The position numbers and the translations under genes are program-made. From Pelatocladus maniniholoensis HA4357-MV3 (GTDB lineage Bacteria > Cyanobacteriota > Cyanobacteriia > Cyanobacteriales > Nostocaceae), in assembly GCA_019359115.1 (NCBI GenBank), contig JAHHHW010000138.1, positions 1 to 34,227 of the forward strand: DNA of 34,227 bases, in the 5' to 3' direction. Below are positions 15,467-22,632 of the stretch, in pieces. Position 1 is the stretch's first letter. Every line of letters begins with the position of its first letter. The notes below the pieces were generated by a model. That model was not told where the DNA came from. It made no database searches and saw nothing but the letters and a program-made list of their open reading frames with translations.

Positions 15467-15609
15467 ATATGAAATCTATCTCTCGACTATGTTACTTTTT
15501 TTATAGAAGTGGTGGATTTTGAAATCAAGAGGTTTAATCTCCTGATTCGGTGCAAAAGCCCCTCCACAAACGATAAAATCTACTTTGTGTCCAATATTTT
15601 TTGATTGGG

Positions 15610-15642
15610 TGCAAAGATAATGCAATATATTCTATCTTTGCA
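15610..15642 (+). promoter_or_regulatory. Candidate petB promoter region inside a 10-bp inverted repeat
   Basis: TGCAAAGATA (15610-15619) and TATCTTTGCA (15633-15642) are exact inverted repeats. They enclose TATATT (15626-15631), a possible -10 box, with TTGATT at 15601-15606 as a weak -35 (19-base spacer). The petB start is about 260 bp downstream, so a long leader would result. The promoter call is tentative; the inverted repeat is certain. Confidence 0.3.
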
Positions 15643-15703
15643 GAGTGTTAAGTTTTTTTTAAATTATTAACACTCATGAGGCTCATCAACAAACGAGCTT
15701 CTG

Positions 15704-15845
15704 GGGACTAGGGATCGGGGACAGGGGATTGGGTAATGGAAGGGGAACAATGGGGAGATAGCAGATCACAAACATAAATGCTTAATGCCCAATTCCCAAT
15801 CCCCAATCCTCAATCCCCGACCCCTGACCCCAATCACTAATCCCC
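15704..15845. repeat. Complementary arrays of short G-rich and C-rich repeats upstream of petB
   Basis: The left part contains runs like GGGATCGGGGACAGGGGATT and the right part heptamer-like CCCAATC runs (about 15785-15845). The two are roughly complementary, so a long imperfect hairpin could form about 50-190 bases upstream of the petB ATG. This is the short tandemly repeated type common in Nostocales. Confidence 0.5.
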
Positions 15846-15897
15846 GGTAAGTCGGAGATTTATCAACCGCGATCGATTTCTAGGAACTTGAGATTGT

Positions 15898-16545
15898 ATG
15901 GCCAACGTTTATGACTGGTTCGAGGAACGCTTGGAGATTCAAGCGATCGCAGAAGACGTCACCAGCAAGTACGTCCCTCCCCACGTCAATATCTTCTACT
16001 GCCTGGGTGGAATTACCCTCACTTGCTTTTTAATCCAGTTTGCCACTGGATTTGCCATGACCTTCTACTACAAGCCAACTGTCACGGAAGCTTATGCCTC
16101 TGTGCAGCACATCATGAATGATGTGAGCTTTGGTTGGCTAATTCGCTCTGTCCACAAATGGTCTGCCAGCATGATGGTGCTGATGATGGTTCTGCACGTC
16201 TTCCGGATTTACCTGACTGGCGGTTTTAAAAAGCCCCGCGAGTTAACCTGGGTGAGTGGAGTCATCCTAGCGGTGATCACCGTTTCTTTCGGAGTAACTG
16301 GCTATTCTCTGCCTTGGGACCAAGTAGGCTACTGGGCGGTGAAAATTGTTAGCGGCGTACCAGAAGCGATTCCCGTAGTTGGCACGTTGATTTCTGAACT
16401 ACTGCGTGGTGGTTCCAGCGTTGGACAAGGAACACTAACTCGTTACTACAGCGCCCATACCTTTGTGTTACCTTGGCTAATTGCCGTGTTCATGCTGTTC
16501 CACTTCTTGATGATTCGCAAGCAAGGAATTTCCGGCCCATTGTAA
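15898..16545 (+). CDS. petB: Cytochrome b6 of the cytochrome b6f complex
   Basis: This encodes 215 aa, the standard length. It begins [20 protein letters not shown] and contains Cys-35 (IFYCLGG), which covalently holds heme cn, as well as the four heme-b His residues in the helix II and IV segments ([20 protein letters not shown] and [21 protein letters not shown]). Four membrane helices are visible. It transfers electrons across the thylakoid membrane in the quinol-oxidising complex between the photosystems. petD follows on the same strand after a 270-bp spacer with a long inverted repeat, which is longer than the usual petB-petD distance I would expect. Confidence 0.97.
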   Translation: MANVYDWFEERLEIQAIAEDVTSKYVPPHVNIFYCLGGITLTCFLIQFATGFAMTFYYKPTVTEAYASVQHIMNDVSFGWLIRSVHKWSASMMVLMMVLHVFRIYLTGGFKKPRELTWVSGVILAVITVSFGVTGYSLPWDQVGYWAVKIVSGVPEAIPVVGTLISELLRGGSSVGQGTLTRYYSAHTFVLPWLIAVFMLFHFLMIRKQGISGPL

Positions 16546-16630
16546 TTGACATGAGGGTGAGGCATTTTTTGTGGCAGTTAGTCCACCAGCCGCAGAGCTT
16601 AAAAGCATGAATGCTTCTCCCAAAGAGTTA

Positions 16631-16758
16631 TCAGGCACTGACTTTCGGTTTCCAGATTCAGCTGTTTGTTTTAAACTGAATAAAAAATAACAAAGTTATT
16701 GACAAATAGAAGACAAAAAAACAAACAGTTACATCTTAAGCTGAAAGCTAGTGCCTGA
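16631..16758. repeat. Long imperfect inverted repeat in the petB-petD spacer
   Basis: The left arm (16631-16672) starts TCAGGCACT and ends CTGTTTGTTTT. The right arm (16718-16758) is its imperfect reverse complement, starting AAAACAAACAG and ending AGTGCCTGA. About 42 bases per arm match with scattered mismatches around a 45-base AT-rich centre. In mRNA this would be a large stem-loop between the petB stop and the petD start; as DNA it resembles a small inverted-repeat element. Confidence 0.65.
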
Positions 16759-16815
16759 AGCTCGAGGCTTAAACAAACGCTTTAACTCGACCTCAGCAGG
16801 AGAACACATTAAAAA

Positions 16816-17298
16816 ATGGCAACAGTAAAGAAACCAGATCTAAGCGATCCAGCCTTAAGAGCCAAACTGGCTAAAGGAATGGGTCATAACTACTATGGCG
16901 AACCCGCTTGGCCCAATGACCTACTCTACGTCTTCCCAGTTGTAATTATGGGAAGTTTCGCTTGCATTGTGGCCCTAGCTGTATTAGACCCGGCTTTAGT
17001 CGGAGAACCAGCAAATCCCTTTGCAACACCACTAGAAATTTTGCCAGAGTGGTATTTGTATCCTGTATTCCAAATTTTGCGCTCAGTTCCCAACAAACTC
17101 TTAGGAGTATTACTGATGAGCGCTGTACCCGTGGGTCTGATTCTTGTTCCCTTTATTGAGAACGTCAACAAGTTTCAAAATCCCTTCCGCCGTCCTGTAG
17201 CAACAGCAGTTTTTCTGTTGGGTACTTTAATTACCCTCTACTTAGGTATTGGTGCTACCTTCCCATTGGATAAATCTTTGACTTTGGGATTGTTCTAA
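16816..17298 (+). CDS. petD: Subunit IV of the cytochrome b6f complex
   Basis: This encodes 160 aa, the standard length. It starts [20 protein letters not shown] and contains [18 protein letters not shown], the PEWY motif of the quinol-oxidation (Qo) site. Three membrane helices are visible. It completes the cytochrome b core with PetB in the thylakoid membrane. AGGAG lies 12-17 bases before the ATG. A strong hairpin terminator follows the stop. Confidence 0.97.
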   Translation: MATVKKPDLSDPALRAKLAKGMGHNYYGEPAWPNDLLYVFPVVIMGSFACIVALAVLDPALVGEPANPFATPLEILPEWYLYPVFQILRSVPNKLLGVLLMSAVPVGLILVPFIENVNKFQNPFRRPVATAVFLLGTLITLYLGIGATFPLDKSLTLGLF

Positions 17299-17323
17299 AT
17301 ACACGTCAACATAAAACTATTTG

Positions 17324-17387
17324 ACGCCTGTAGGTTTCTCAACAAGTGCAAATGTACTTTTTTTGAGAACTCTACAGGCGTTAATTT
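17324..17387 (+). terminator. Hairpin terminator after petD
   Basis: ACGCCTGTAG (17324-17333) pairs with CTACAGGCGT (17372-17381). An inner stem TTCTCAA/TTGAGAA extends it, and the structure is followed by TTAATTTTAT. It starts about 25 bases after the petD stop and fits factor-independent termination of petBD. Confidence 0.75.
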
Positions 17388-17902
17388 TATAATTTAGTTT
17401 GGGTTTGAAATCTTAAGTTTTTATTATTTCAATTTTAGATTAAAATATTATTTCAAAATCTATAATCAACGAAATCCATAATCAAAAAATGACATAGATA
17501 AGTAAGTTAGCGCAAATCCACAAAACTATGTAAAGAAAAGTAAAACTTGAAAATTAGCTCCTAGTAAGTTCTGAAGCGCTGTAGACGCAAAGCGGCTTCT
17601 CGCAGAGTAACGCTTACTACAAACACAGAATTTACGACGCCGACTTACTTGTTATAAATAAGTGGATCTAAATAAATATAAGCCTGAAGGCTATTGATAG
17701 GAGCGGGTTTCAAGTTATATCCTGTCACTAGGTAAAGTAATATCATGGTAAAACCTGCTCTTATAGTATTTAGTAGTTGGTGAGTACTCCAAACAAAACA
17801 TAACAACCAATTTTGTTGGTGATTGGCGGTTATTTCCAAAAACAAACAACAAAACATGTTTATGCTGATCTACTTACAAACATTTTTTATCCATACACCT
17901 AC
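17388..17902. other. Gene-free gap with a REP-like fragment
   Basis: This AT-rich sequence contains no convincing gene. About 17563-17642 has a repeat-like G/C-rich patch (CGCTGTAGACGCAAAGCGG) of the kind scattered in cyanobacterial genomes. GAGCGGGTTT (17701-17710) and AAACCTGCTC (17751-17760) form a stem with one mismatch. The upstream part of the next open frame (from TTG 17813) may be untranslated. Confidence 0.4.
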
Positions 17903-18358
17903 ATGTCAAGGTCAATGTTTAGCATAATGCAGCAAGACCATCTGACTGTGAAAAGCGAACTCAAGCTTCTAAACCGAGTGCAACAGTGGTTTGAGCAATT
18001 CTGTCTGCAACATTTATCTAAACTTGATTGGTCAGAAGGTCAACTTTATCGCCTGAACCTGGCGTTAGCAGAAGGTTTTACTAATGCTGTTCGCCATGCT
18101 CATCATACTCTGCCCCCAGAAACAGCGATTGATATAGACGTTTCTCTATGGATGGATCGACTAGAGATTAGAATCTGGGATCATGGTAAACCTTTTAATC
18201 CTGATGCGATCGCCGAACCAGAACCAGGTACTCTACAAGTAGGTGGGTATGGATGGTTTCTCCTGCGACGCCTAGTTGATCATGTCGTCTACGAACGTGG
18301 TGCAGATGGGAGAAATTGTTTAGTGATCGTCAAGTATGGTTTACAAAGACAACATTGA
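17903..18358 (+). CDS. Anti-sigma regulatory factor, RsbW-like ATPase fold (Ser/Thr kinase)
   Basis: The open frame can be extended to TTG 17813 (181 aa), but its first 30 residues look non-coding. Likely starts are ATG 17903, 17915 or 17927; I list the first. The conserved part has the N-box LNLALAEGFTNAVRHAH, the G1 box IRIWDHGKPFNPD and the G2 region GGYGWFLLRRLVDHVVYER of the GHKL ATPases used by RsbW/SpoIIAB-like anti-sigma kinases and switch proteins. It probably binds ATP and a partner regulator in the cytosol; the partner is not evident nearby. It is co-directional with petBD but separated by their terminator. Confidence 0.8.
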   Translation: MSRSMFSIMQQDHLTVKSELKLLNRVQQWFEQFCLQHLSKLDWSEGQLYRLNLALAEGFTNAVRHAHHTLPPETAIDIDVSLWMDRLEIRIWDHGKPFNPDAIAEPEPGTLQVGGYGWFLLRRLVDHVVYERGADGRNCLVIVKYGLQRQH

Positions 18359-18468
18359 TTTGGCAAAACAATGATTTTTGACCAACTTGTCCCCCTTATC
18401 CTTGGTTTCTCAACACCCAATTAATACCAAAGCTGCGCTAGTCTAGAGGGTGGATCAAAAAAAACACT

Positions 18469-19044
18469 ATGACACCTTCAGAAATTGCAGCTACGCTGAC
18501 AGAATTATTTGGTGAAGCAGATGTTAAGGCGATCGCATCCGATTCTTGGCAAGTAGAAACTTCTACCTTTCGTGTACTAGTACTGCTCTCAGATGATAAA
18601 AGCTGGTTGCGAGTGATGATACCAATCGTACCAGCACAACAAGCTCAACCTTTTTTTGAACAGTTTTTAGAAGCAAATTTTGATGATACTCAACAAGTAC
18701 GCTACGCCTTACAGCAAGGTGTAGTCTGGGGTGTATTTCAACATAGCTGTAACAGTTTGGTTGTAGAAGATTTTCGAGATGCGATCGCTAGACTGATTGC
18801 TTTACACGCAGCTGGTTTAGATGATGTCTTTAATCGGTTAGTGGAAAGTCGCATTCGCCAAGTTATCATAGCAGCGAAACTACAAGGTCAGTCCCTCCAA
18901 TCCACAATGCAAAATCTGGAACGCTTCTACGCCGAAGGATTAATGGGGGATGAAAACCAAACTCCACAAGCAAGAGAAGAAACTTTAGATGCTTGGCGAC
19001 GCCAGTTAGAACGACTTTGGCCAGAAATAGATGTGAATAGCTGA
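18469..19044 (+). CDS. Conserved-type hypothetical protein
   Basis: This encodes 191 aa, acidic and soluble, without signal or membrane segments. The N-terminal half alternates strands (VETSTFRVLVLLSDDKSWLRVMIPIV) and helices, faintly like small secretion-chaperone or YbjN folds. The second half is helical and ends AWRRQLERLWPEIDVNS. I do not recognise it. It lies about 110 bp after the anti-sigma gene and 86 bp before moeA, all on the same strand, so it might be co-transcribed. It contains two GCGATCGC sites in frame, so composition matches the host. Confidence 0.7.
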   Translation: MTPSEIAATLTELFGEADVKAIASDSWQVETSTFRVLVLLSDDKSWLRVMIPIVPAQQAQPFFEQFLEANFDDTQQVRYALQQGVVWGVFQHSCNSLVVEDFRDAIARLIALHAAGLDDVFNRLVESRIRQVIIAAKLQGQSLQSTMQNLERFYAEGLMGDENQTPQAREETLDAWRRQLERLWPEIDVNS

Positions 19045-19130
19045 TGCTAAATTAATAATTCCGAATTCATATTGATATACCAACCCGTGAAGATTTCTTC
19101 TAAAAATCAAATTAGCTGGAGTTCTTCCTA

Positions 19131-20360
19131 ATGCTGTCAGTTAGCGAAGCAGAAGAAATTATTTTCAATTTAGTATCACTTCTGAACAATCACTACGATG
19201 CAGAAATTGTCGATTTGTTCGCAGCAGATAGTCGTATTCTTGCTTCTGTGGTTACGAGTCAGTTGGACTTTCCCCATTGGGATAATTCAGCAATGGATGG
19301 TTATGCAGTACGTTACGCTGATGTCCAGCAAGCTACTCAAAAACAGCCAGCTATTTTAGAAATTGTTGAAGAAATAACTGCTGGATATCAACCCCAATCT
19401 ACCATCCAACAAGGGCAAGCAGCCCGGATTTTCACAGGTGCAGTCATGCCAGCAGGTGCTGATACAGTGGTGATGCAGGAATGTACACAGCGAGAGGAAA
19501 ATCGTGTATTCATCCTGACAGCACCCACAAAACCGCAAGAATTTGTCAGACAGCGTGCAGCTTACTATCAAGCCGGGACACAATTGTTACCACCAGGAAT
19601 TATGTTACATGGATCAGAAATTGCTGTATTAGCAACTGCCCAGTGTACTCAAGTCAGTGTTTACCGCCGTCCAAGGGTAGCAATATTTTCTACAGGTAAT
19701 GAACTTGTATCTCCAGATCAATCCCTGCAACCAGGGCAAATCGTTGATTCTAATCAGTATGCTTTAGCAGCTTTAGTTAGGCAGAGTGGGGGAGAACCGC
19801 TAATTTTAGGCATAGTCCCAGATGAACCAGGTGCTTTAGCAAAAGCGATCGCCTATGCAGTATCCAACGCCGATATAGTCATTTCTTCTGGTGGTGTTTC
19901 TGTGGGAGATTATGACTATGTTGAGCAAATTGTCAAGTCTTTAGAGGGGAAAATTCACATTCAAGCAGTGGCGATGAAACCCGGTAAACCTCTCACCGTT
20001 GCGACATTTAGAAATCAAGTGATTTACTTCGGTTTACCAGGAAATCCAGCTTCAGCATTGGTAACATTCTGGCGATTTGTGCAACCAACTATCAAAAAAC
20101 TTTCTGGACTAATAGAAGGTTGGCAACCAAACTTTATCAAAGCCTTTACTCATCAGGAATTGCGATCTAATGGGAAGTGGGAAACTTATGTTTGGGGTAA
20201 ATTAGATTTACAAAACGGAATTTACGAGTTTCAAGTGGCTGGTGGAAGTCAAAGTTCTGGCAATTTAATTAATCTCGCCCAAACTAATGCTTTAGCTGTG
20301 CTATCAGTAGGGCAAACATTAGTTTCTCCAGGGGAAGAAGTGCAAGTTTTACTCTATTAA
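19131..20360 (+). CDS. moeA: Molybdopterin molybdenumtransferase
   Basis: This encodes 409 aa. Motifs in order: FPHWDNSAMDGYAV (N-terminal substrate loop), AARIFTGAVMPAGADTVVMQE, PRVAIFSTGNELV, GQIVDSNQYAL, DIVISSGGVSVGDYDYVEQ (MoCF-binding signature), KPGKPLTVATF and YFGLPGNPASALVTFWRFV. All are standard for MoeA, which ligates molybdenum to adenylylated molybdopterin in cofactor synthesis (used by nitrate reductase). Length is normal. GGAG lies about 10 bases before the ATG. A 21-bp tandem array begins 21 bases after the stop, where I see no classic terminator. Confidence 0.93.
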   Translation: MLSVSEAEEIIFNLVSLLNNHYDAEIVDLFAADSRILASVVTSQLDFPHWDNSAMDGYAVRYADVQQATQKQPAILEIVEEITAGYQPQSTIQQGQAARIFTGAVMPAGADTVVMQECTQREENRVFILTAPTKPQEFVRQRAAYYQAGTQLLPPGIMLHGSEIAVLATAQCTQVSVYRRPRVAIFSTGNELVSPDQSLQPGQIVDSNQYALAALVRQSGGEPLILGIVPDEPGALAKAIAYAVSNADIVISSGGVSVGDYDYVEQIVKSLEGKIHIQAVAMKPGKPLTVATFRNQVIYFGLPGNPASALVTFWRFVQPTIKKLSGLIEGWQPNFIKAFTHQELRSNGKWETYVWGKLDLQNGIYEFQVAGGSQSSGNLINLAQTNALAVLSVGQTLVSPGEEVQVLLY

Positions 20361-20380
20361 ATAAACTGTACAGACGGCTG

Positions 20381-20585
20381 CATTAACAATCTAGGTCGAT
20401 ACATTCGCAATGCAGGTCGATACATTCGCAATGCAGGTCGATACATTCGCAATGCAGGTCGATACATTCGCAATGCAGGTCGATACATTCGCAATGCAGG
20501 TCGATACATTAACAATGCAGGTCGATACATTCGCAATGCAGGTCGATACATTAATAATGCAGGTCGATACATTAATAATGCAGGG
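20381..20585. repeat. 21-bp tandem array, nine full units plus a partial one
   Basis: The unit is CATTnnnAATGCAGGTCGATA, with only a central trinucleotide changing: AAC (first unit, which also has one other change), CGC five times, AAC, CGC, AAT, AAT. CATT and AATG flank the variable triplet as a small palindrome. Because 21 is a multiple of three, the array is open in several frames on both strands, giving artefact proteins such as MQVDTFA repeats. There are no spacers, so it is not a CRISPR. Confidence 0.9.
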
Positions 20586-20586
20586 A

Positions 20587-20675
20587 GAGCATCCCAAATG
20601 TTTAAAATCTCCGCGACTTCTAGTCGCCAGGTAAGTTTGAAAAATTGGGATGCTCCCGATTTTTTGAACATTTGG
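20587..20675 (+). promoter_or_regulatory. Two overlapping, mutually exclusive hairpins
   Basis: GAGCATCCCAA (20587-20597) pairs perfectly with TTGGGATGCTC (20645-20655), and the loop holds a smaller hairpin GCGACT/AGTCGC (20613-20627). CCAAATGTT (20594-20602), overlapping the first arm by four bases, pairs perfectly with AACATTTGG (20667-20675) after a run of six T. The two stems cannot form together. The site lies 50-140 bases upstream of the next gene; it may be a terminator/antiterminator or a dispersed repeat. Confidence 0.4.
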
Positions 20676-20727
20676 AATTATCTCAGTACACGAGTACTTG
20701 CTGAGACTTCGTTGAGAAAGTGGTAGT

Positions 20728-21612
20728 ATGCAAGTATCAGTGATTTTGCAGGTGCATTGGAGAAAAAGAGTGGACTTTACTAGTCGCGAGTACTCGTATA
20801 AAGGCTTAAGATTTCGAGCTTACTGTAATAAAAATGGAAAAAATGGAAGGCTAGTTTTAGAGGATATTGTTAGTATCCTACTAGAATTATCAAATGATAG
20901 TAGAAATCCTCAAGAAGTTACCCGTGAGAAATTGCAGCAAATTAAAATTGAAACCACTGAATATGATGGGTTTCATTTAGTTAGTGCAGATTCCATGCTC
21001 GATTTCTACTTGGAGTGTGATGATATTTCTAATCCTAATGACTCTACAGAATTTGGAGAGTTAGCTGAGTTGTTAGCTGGTCGAATGACAGAGATATTAG
21101 AAAAAGACCTGGTGATCTTAGGTAAAACCGCGTTTCTCATCCCTGAATGGAGAAAAGCAGCTATCCAGATTACCAACGAGTACTGGAATGAAATTGTAGA
21201 CAAATCTGGCAAAATAAACCTAAGAACTTGGTTAGAGCGTACGTATAAGTTAGAGGTATATTTTGTTCTTAATTGGGTAGTGATTAAATTCAGAAATGTA
21301 ATAAGCCCTACTTTCAGAGCAACCAGTGGGACAAGACCAGTAAAAGACGAATCCAAGAATATTTTTGAACCTCATGAGTTTGCAATAATTGAACCCTTGA
21401 TCACAGATTATCTGTCTAACACTAATGAAGAGTGGCGGAATGATATTAAGAAAAAAGTTGATAGTGAAAAATCAGAATCTTTTAATAAAATTAAGCAAGA
21501 TATAGGAAGACTAAAAGCCCAAGGAGACGCTACTGAGAAAATTATTTACGAGTTGTTTAATGTTACCCAAGACTCTCATATAGTCGAAAAGTATAGGAGA
21601 AATTATCTCTAA
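20728..21612 (+). CDS. Hypothetical protein of unknown family
   Basis: This encodes 294 aa, soluble and lysine/glutamate-rich. I see no known motif. Residues 1-60 (from the odd start MQVSVILQVHW) look basic, the middle (SADSMLDFYLECDD, GELAELLAGRMTEILEKDL) is helical and acidic, and the end (around 240-290) is a likely coiled coil or long helix with alternating K/E. There is no convincing ribosome site at the start, and the first residues resemble translation of the upstream repeat, so the true start could be later. Its stop TAA is the first three bases of the inverted-repeat element at 21610-21700, so the C-terminus may be shortened. AT-rich relative to moeA; possibly acquired DNA. Confidence 0.55.
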   Translation: MQVSVILQVHWRKRVDFTSREYSYKGLRFRAYCNKNGKNGRLVLEDIVSILLELSNDSRNPQEVTREKLQQIKIETTEYDGFHLVSADSMLDFYLECDDISNPNDSTEFGELAELLAGRMTEILEKDLVILGKTAFLIPEWRKAAIQITNEYWNEIVDKSGKINLRTWLERTYKLEVYFVLNWVVIKFRNVISPTFRATSGTRPVKDESKNIFEPHEFAIIEPLITDYLSNTNEEWRNDIKKKVDSEKSESFNKIKQDIGRLKAQGDATEKIIYELFNVTQDSHIVEKYRRNYL

Positions 21613-21700
21613 GCTGATGTGCATTTAAACTAGGATTTTTGAGAGCTATACTGCTTACTGTGTCGAGATTGCTCGCTCGATTTAAATGCTGAACAGCTTA
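21610..21700. mobile_element. 91-bp inverted-repeat (MITE-like) element
   Basis: TAAGCTGATGTGCATTTAAA (21610-21629) and the reverse complement of 21681-21700 match at TAAGCTG and GCATTTAAA, with differences only in the four bases between. A solo copy lies at 104-123. The element is non-coding and starts exactly with the stop codon of the upstream gene. Confidence 0.5.
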
Positions 21701-21755
21701 TGAGTCGCTAGATATTTATATTAACTGTGTTCCTAAAAGCAAGTAAGCTCAACCC

Positions 21756-22235
21756 ATGATTACAATAGATGAGATTGTTAGCTTACTCCAAAGTCGTAAC
21801 TTTACAGTAGATCCTAAAGAGTTACAACTTTTCAAGACTCCCAGAGTGAAGCTACCAAATGATTATTACCTGAAATTTTATCCTGACCCTGGTTCTGGTG
21901 AATACGAAGCTTGCATTACTCACAAATCAATTTGTCAAACAACATGGCGCAATATTGATGTACATTCATTAACGCTTGCTCTAGACTATGTTGAAAACAT
22001 TTTAGCTATTGCACCAAAAACCTCAATTGAGCAGACACCAACATCTGTTATCGAACCAGTGCAACAATCTGTTGCCGAACATAGTTCAAGTAAAGACCCT
22101 ATGCCTTTAATAGCAACAGCTTTTGCTATTGCTTGCGTGAGCGTAATAGCGTCTATTGGGATTGTATCTGTCAACTTGAAATCATGCAATTCTAATATTA
22201 CACAACCAGTCCAATTACCTGTCAAAAAAAGATAA
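21756..22235 (+). CDS. Hypothetical protein with C-terminal membrane segment
   Basis: This encodes 159 aa. Residues 1-85 form a soluble domain (VKLPNDYYLKFYPDPGSGEYEACI, with aromatic residues), about 86-118 a Thr/Pro/Gln/Ser-rich linker, and about 119-142 one hydrophobic helix (PLIATAFAIACVSVIASIGIVSV). The short tail ends in KKR. The layout suggests a tail-anchored membrane protein facing the cytoplasm. I do not recognise the family. Neighbours give no clue; it lies between two inverted-repeat elements. Confidence 0.55.
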   Translation: MITIDEIVSLLQSRNFTVDPKELQLFKTPRVKLPNDYYLKFYPDPGSGEYEACITHKSICQTTWRNIDVHSLTLALDYVENILAIAPKTSIEQTPTSVIEPVQQSVAEHSSSKDPMPLIATAFAIACVSVIASIGIVSVNLKSCNSNITQPVQLPVKKR

Positions 22236-22271
22236 GTTTATTAAAAACTAAAAAAATACTAGGTGAAATAT

Positions 22272-22385
22272 CAATACTGCTCGGTTAATGATTTTTCGTC
22301 AGAATTTTGTCATGTAGAGACGTTGCAGTGCAACGTCTCTACAGGGTTTAAATGTCAATAGATTTATCTTCTCGAAGCAGTATTG
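22272..22385. repeat. 114-bp nested inverted-repeat element
   Basis: The outer ends CAATACTGCTCG (22272-22283) and CGAAGCAGTATTG (22373-22385) are inverted copies with one extra base. At the centre GTAGAGACGTTGCA (22314-22327) and TGCAACGTCTCTAC (22329-22342) are perfect inverted repeats around one base, a palindrome often scattered in cyanobacterial genomes. It lies in the 397-bp gap between the hypothetical gene and the kinase gene; no coding signal is seen. Confidence 0.65.
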
Positions 22386-22632
22386 GAACACATTCTACTT
22401 AAATTTGATGAAAATAAGAGATTTGCAAGATTTAATTCGGATTTTTGAGTTAAAAATCTGTTTTATGACTTGTGAAGCTAATTTCAAACTCAAAAACTTG
22501 ATTTACGCCAAAACTTGATTTACTTCAAGATAACAAGGGAATACTTGCTAAAATACCTGCTCTCCACTAGAATCAAATGTTTTTGATCTTAAACGAAATG
22601 CTTTATCCCCCTTGTCTCCCCAATCCCCAAAA

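Noticed and set aside
16926-17171. Frames overlapping petD on both strands
   Set aside because: petD is certain; these are shadows without start signals.
17645-17857. 70-aa leftward frame after petD
   Set aside because: AT-rich, no ribosome site, overlaps the leader of the anti-sigma gene, and no recognisable motif.
20381-20585. Possible CRISPR array
   Set aside because: Units are contiguous without unique spacers, and no cas genes are near.
20357-20671. Open frames encoding repetitive peptides (MYRPALR, MQVDTFA and similar) on both strands
   Set aside because: They arise because the 21-bp repeat is a multiple of three with no stop in several frames. No ribosome site or non-repeat protein part supports a gene.
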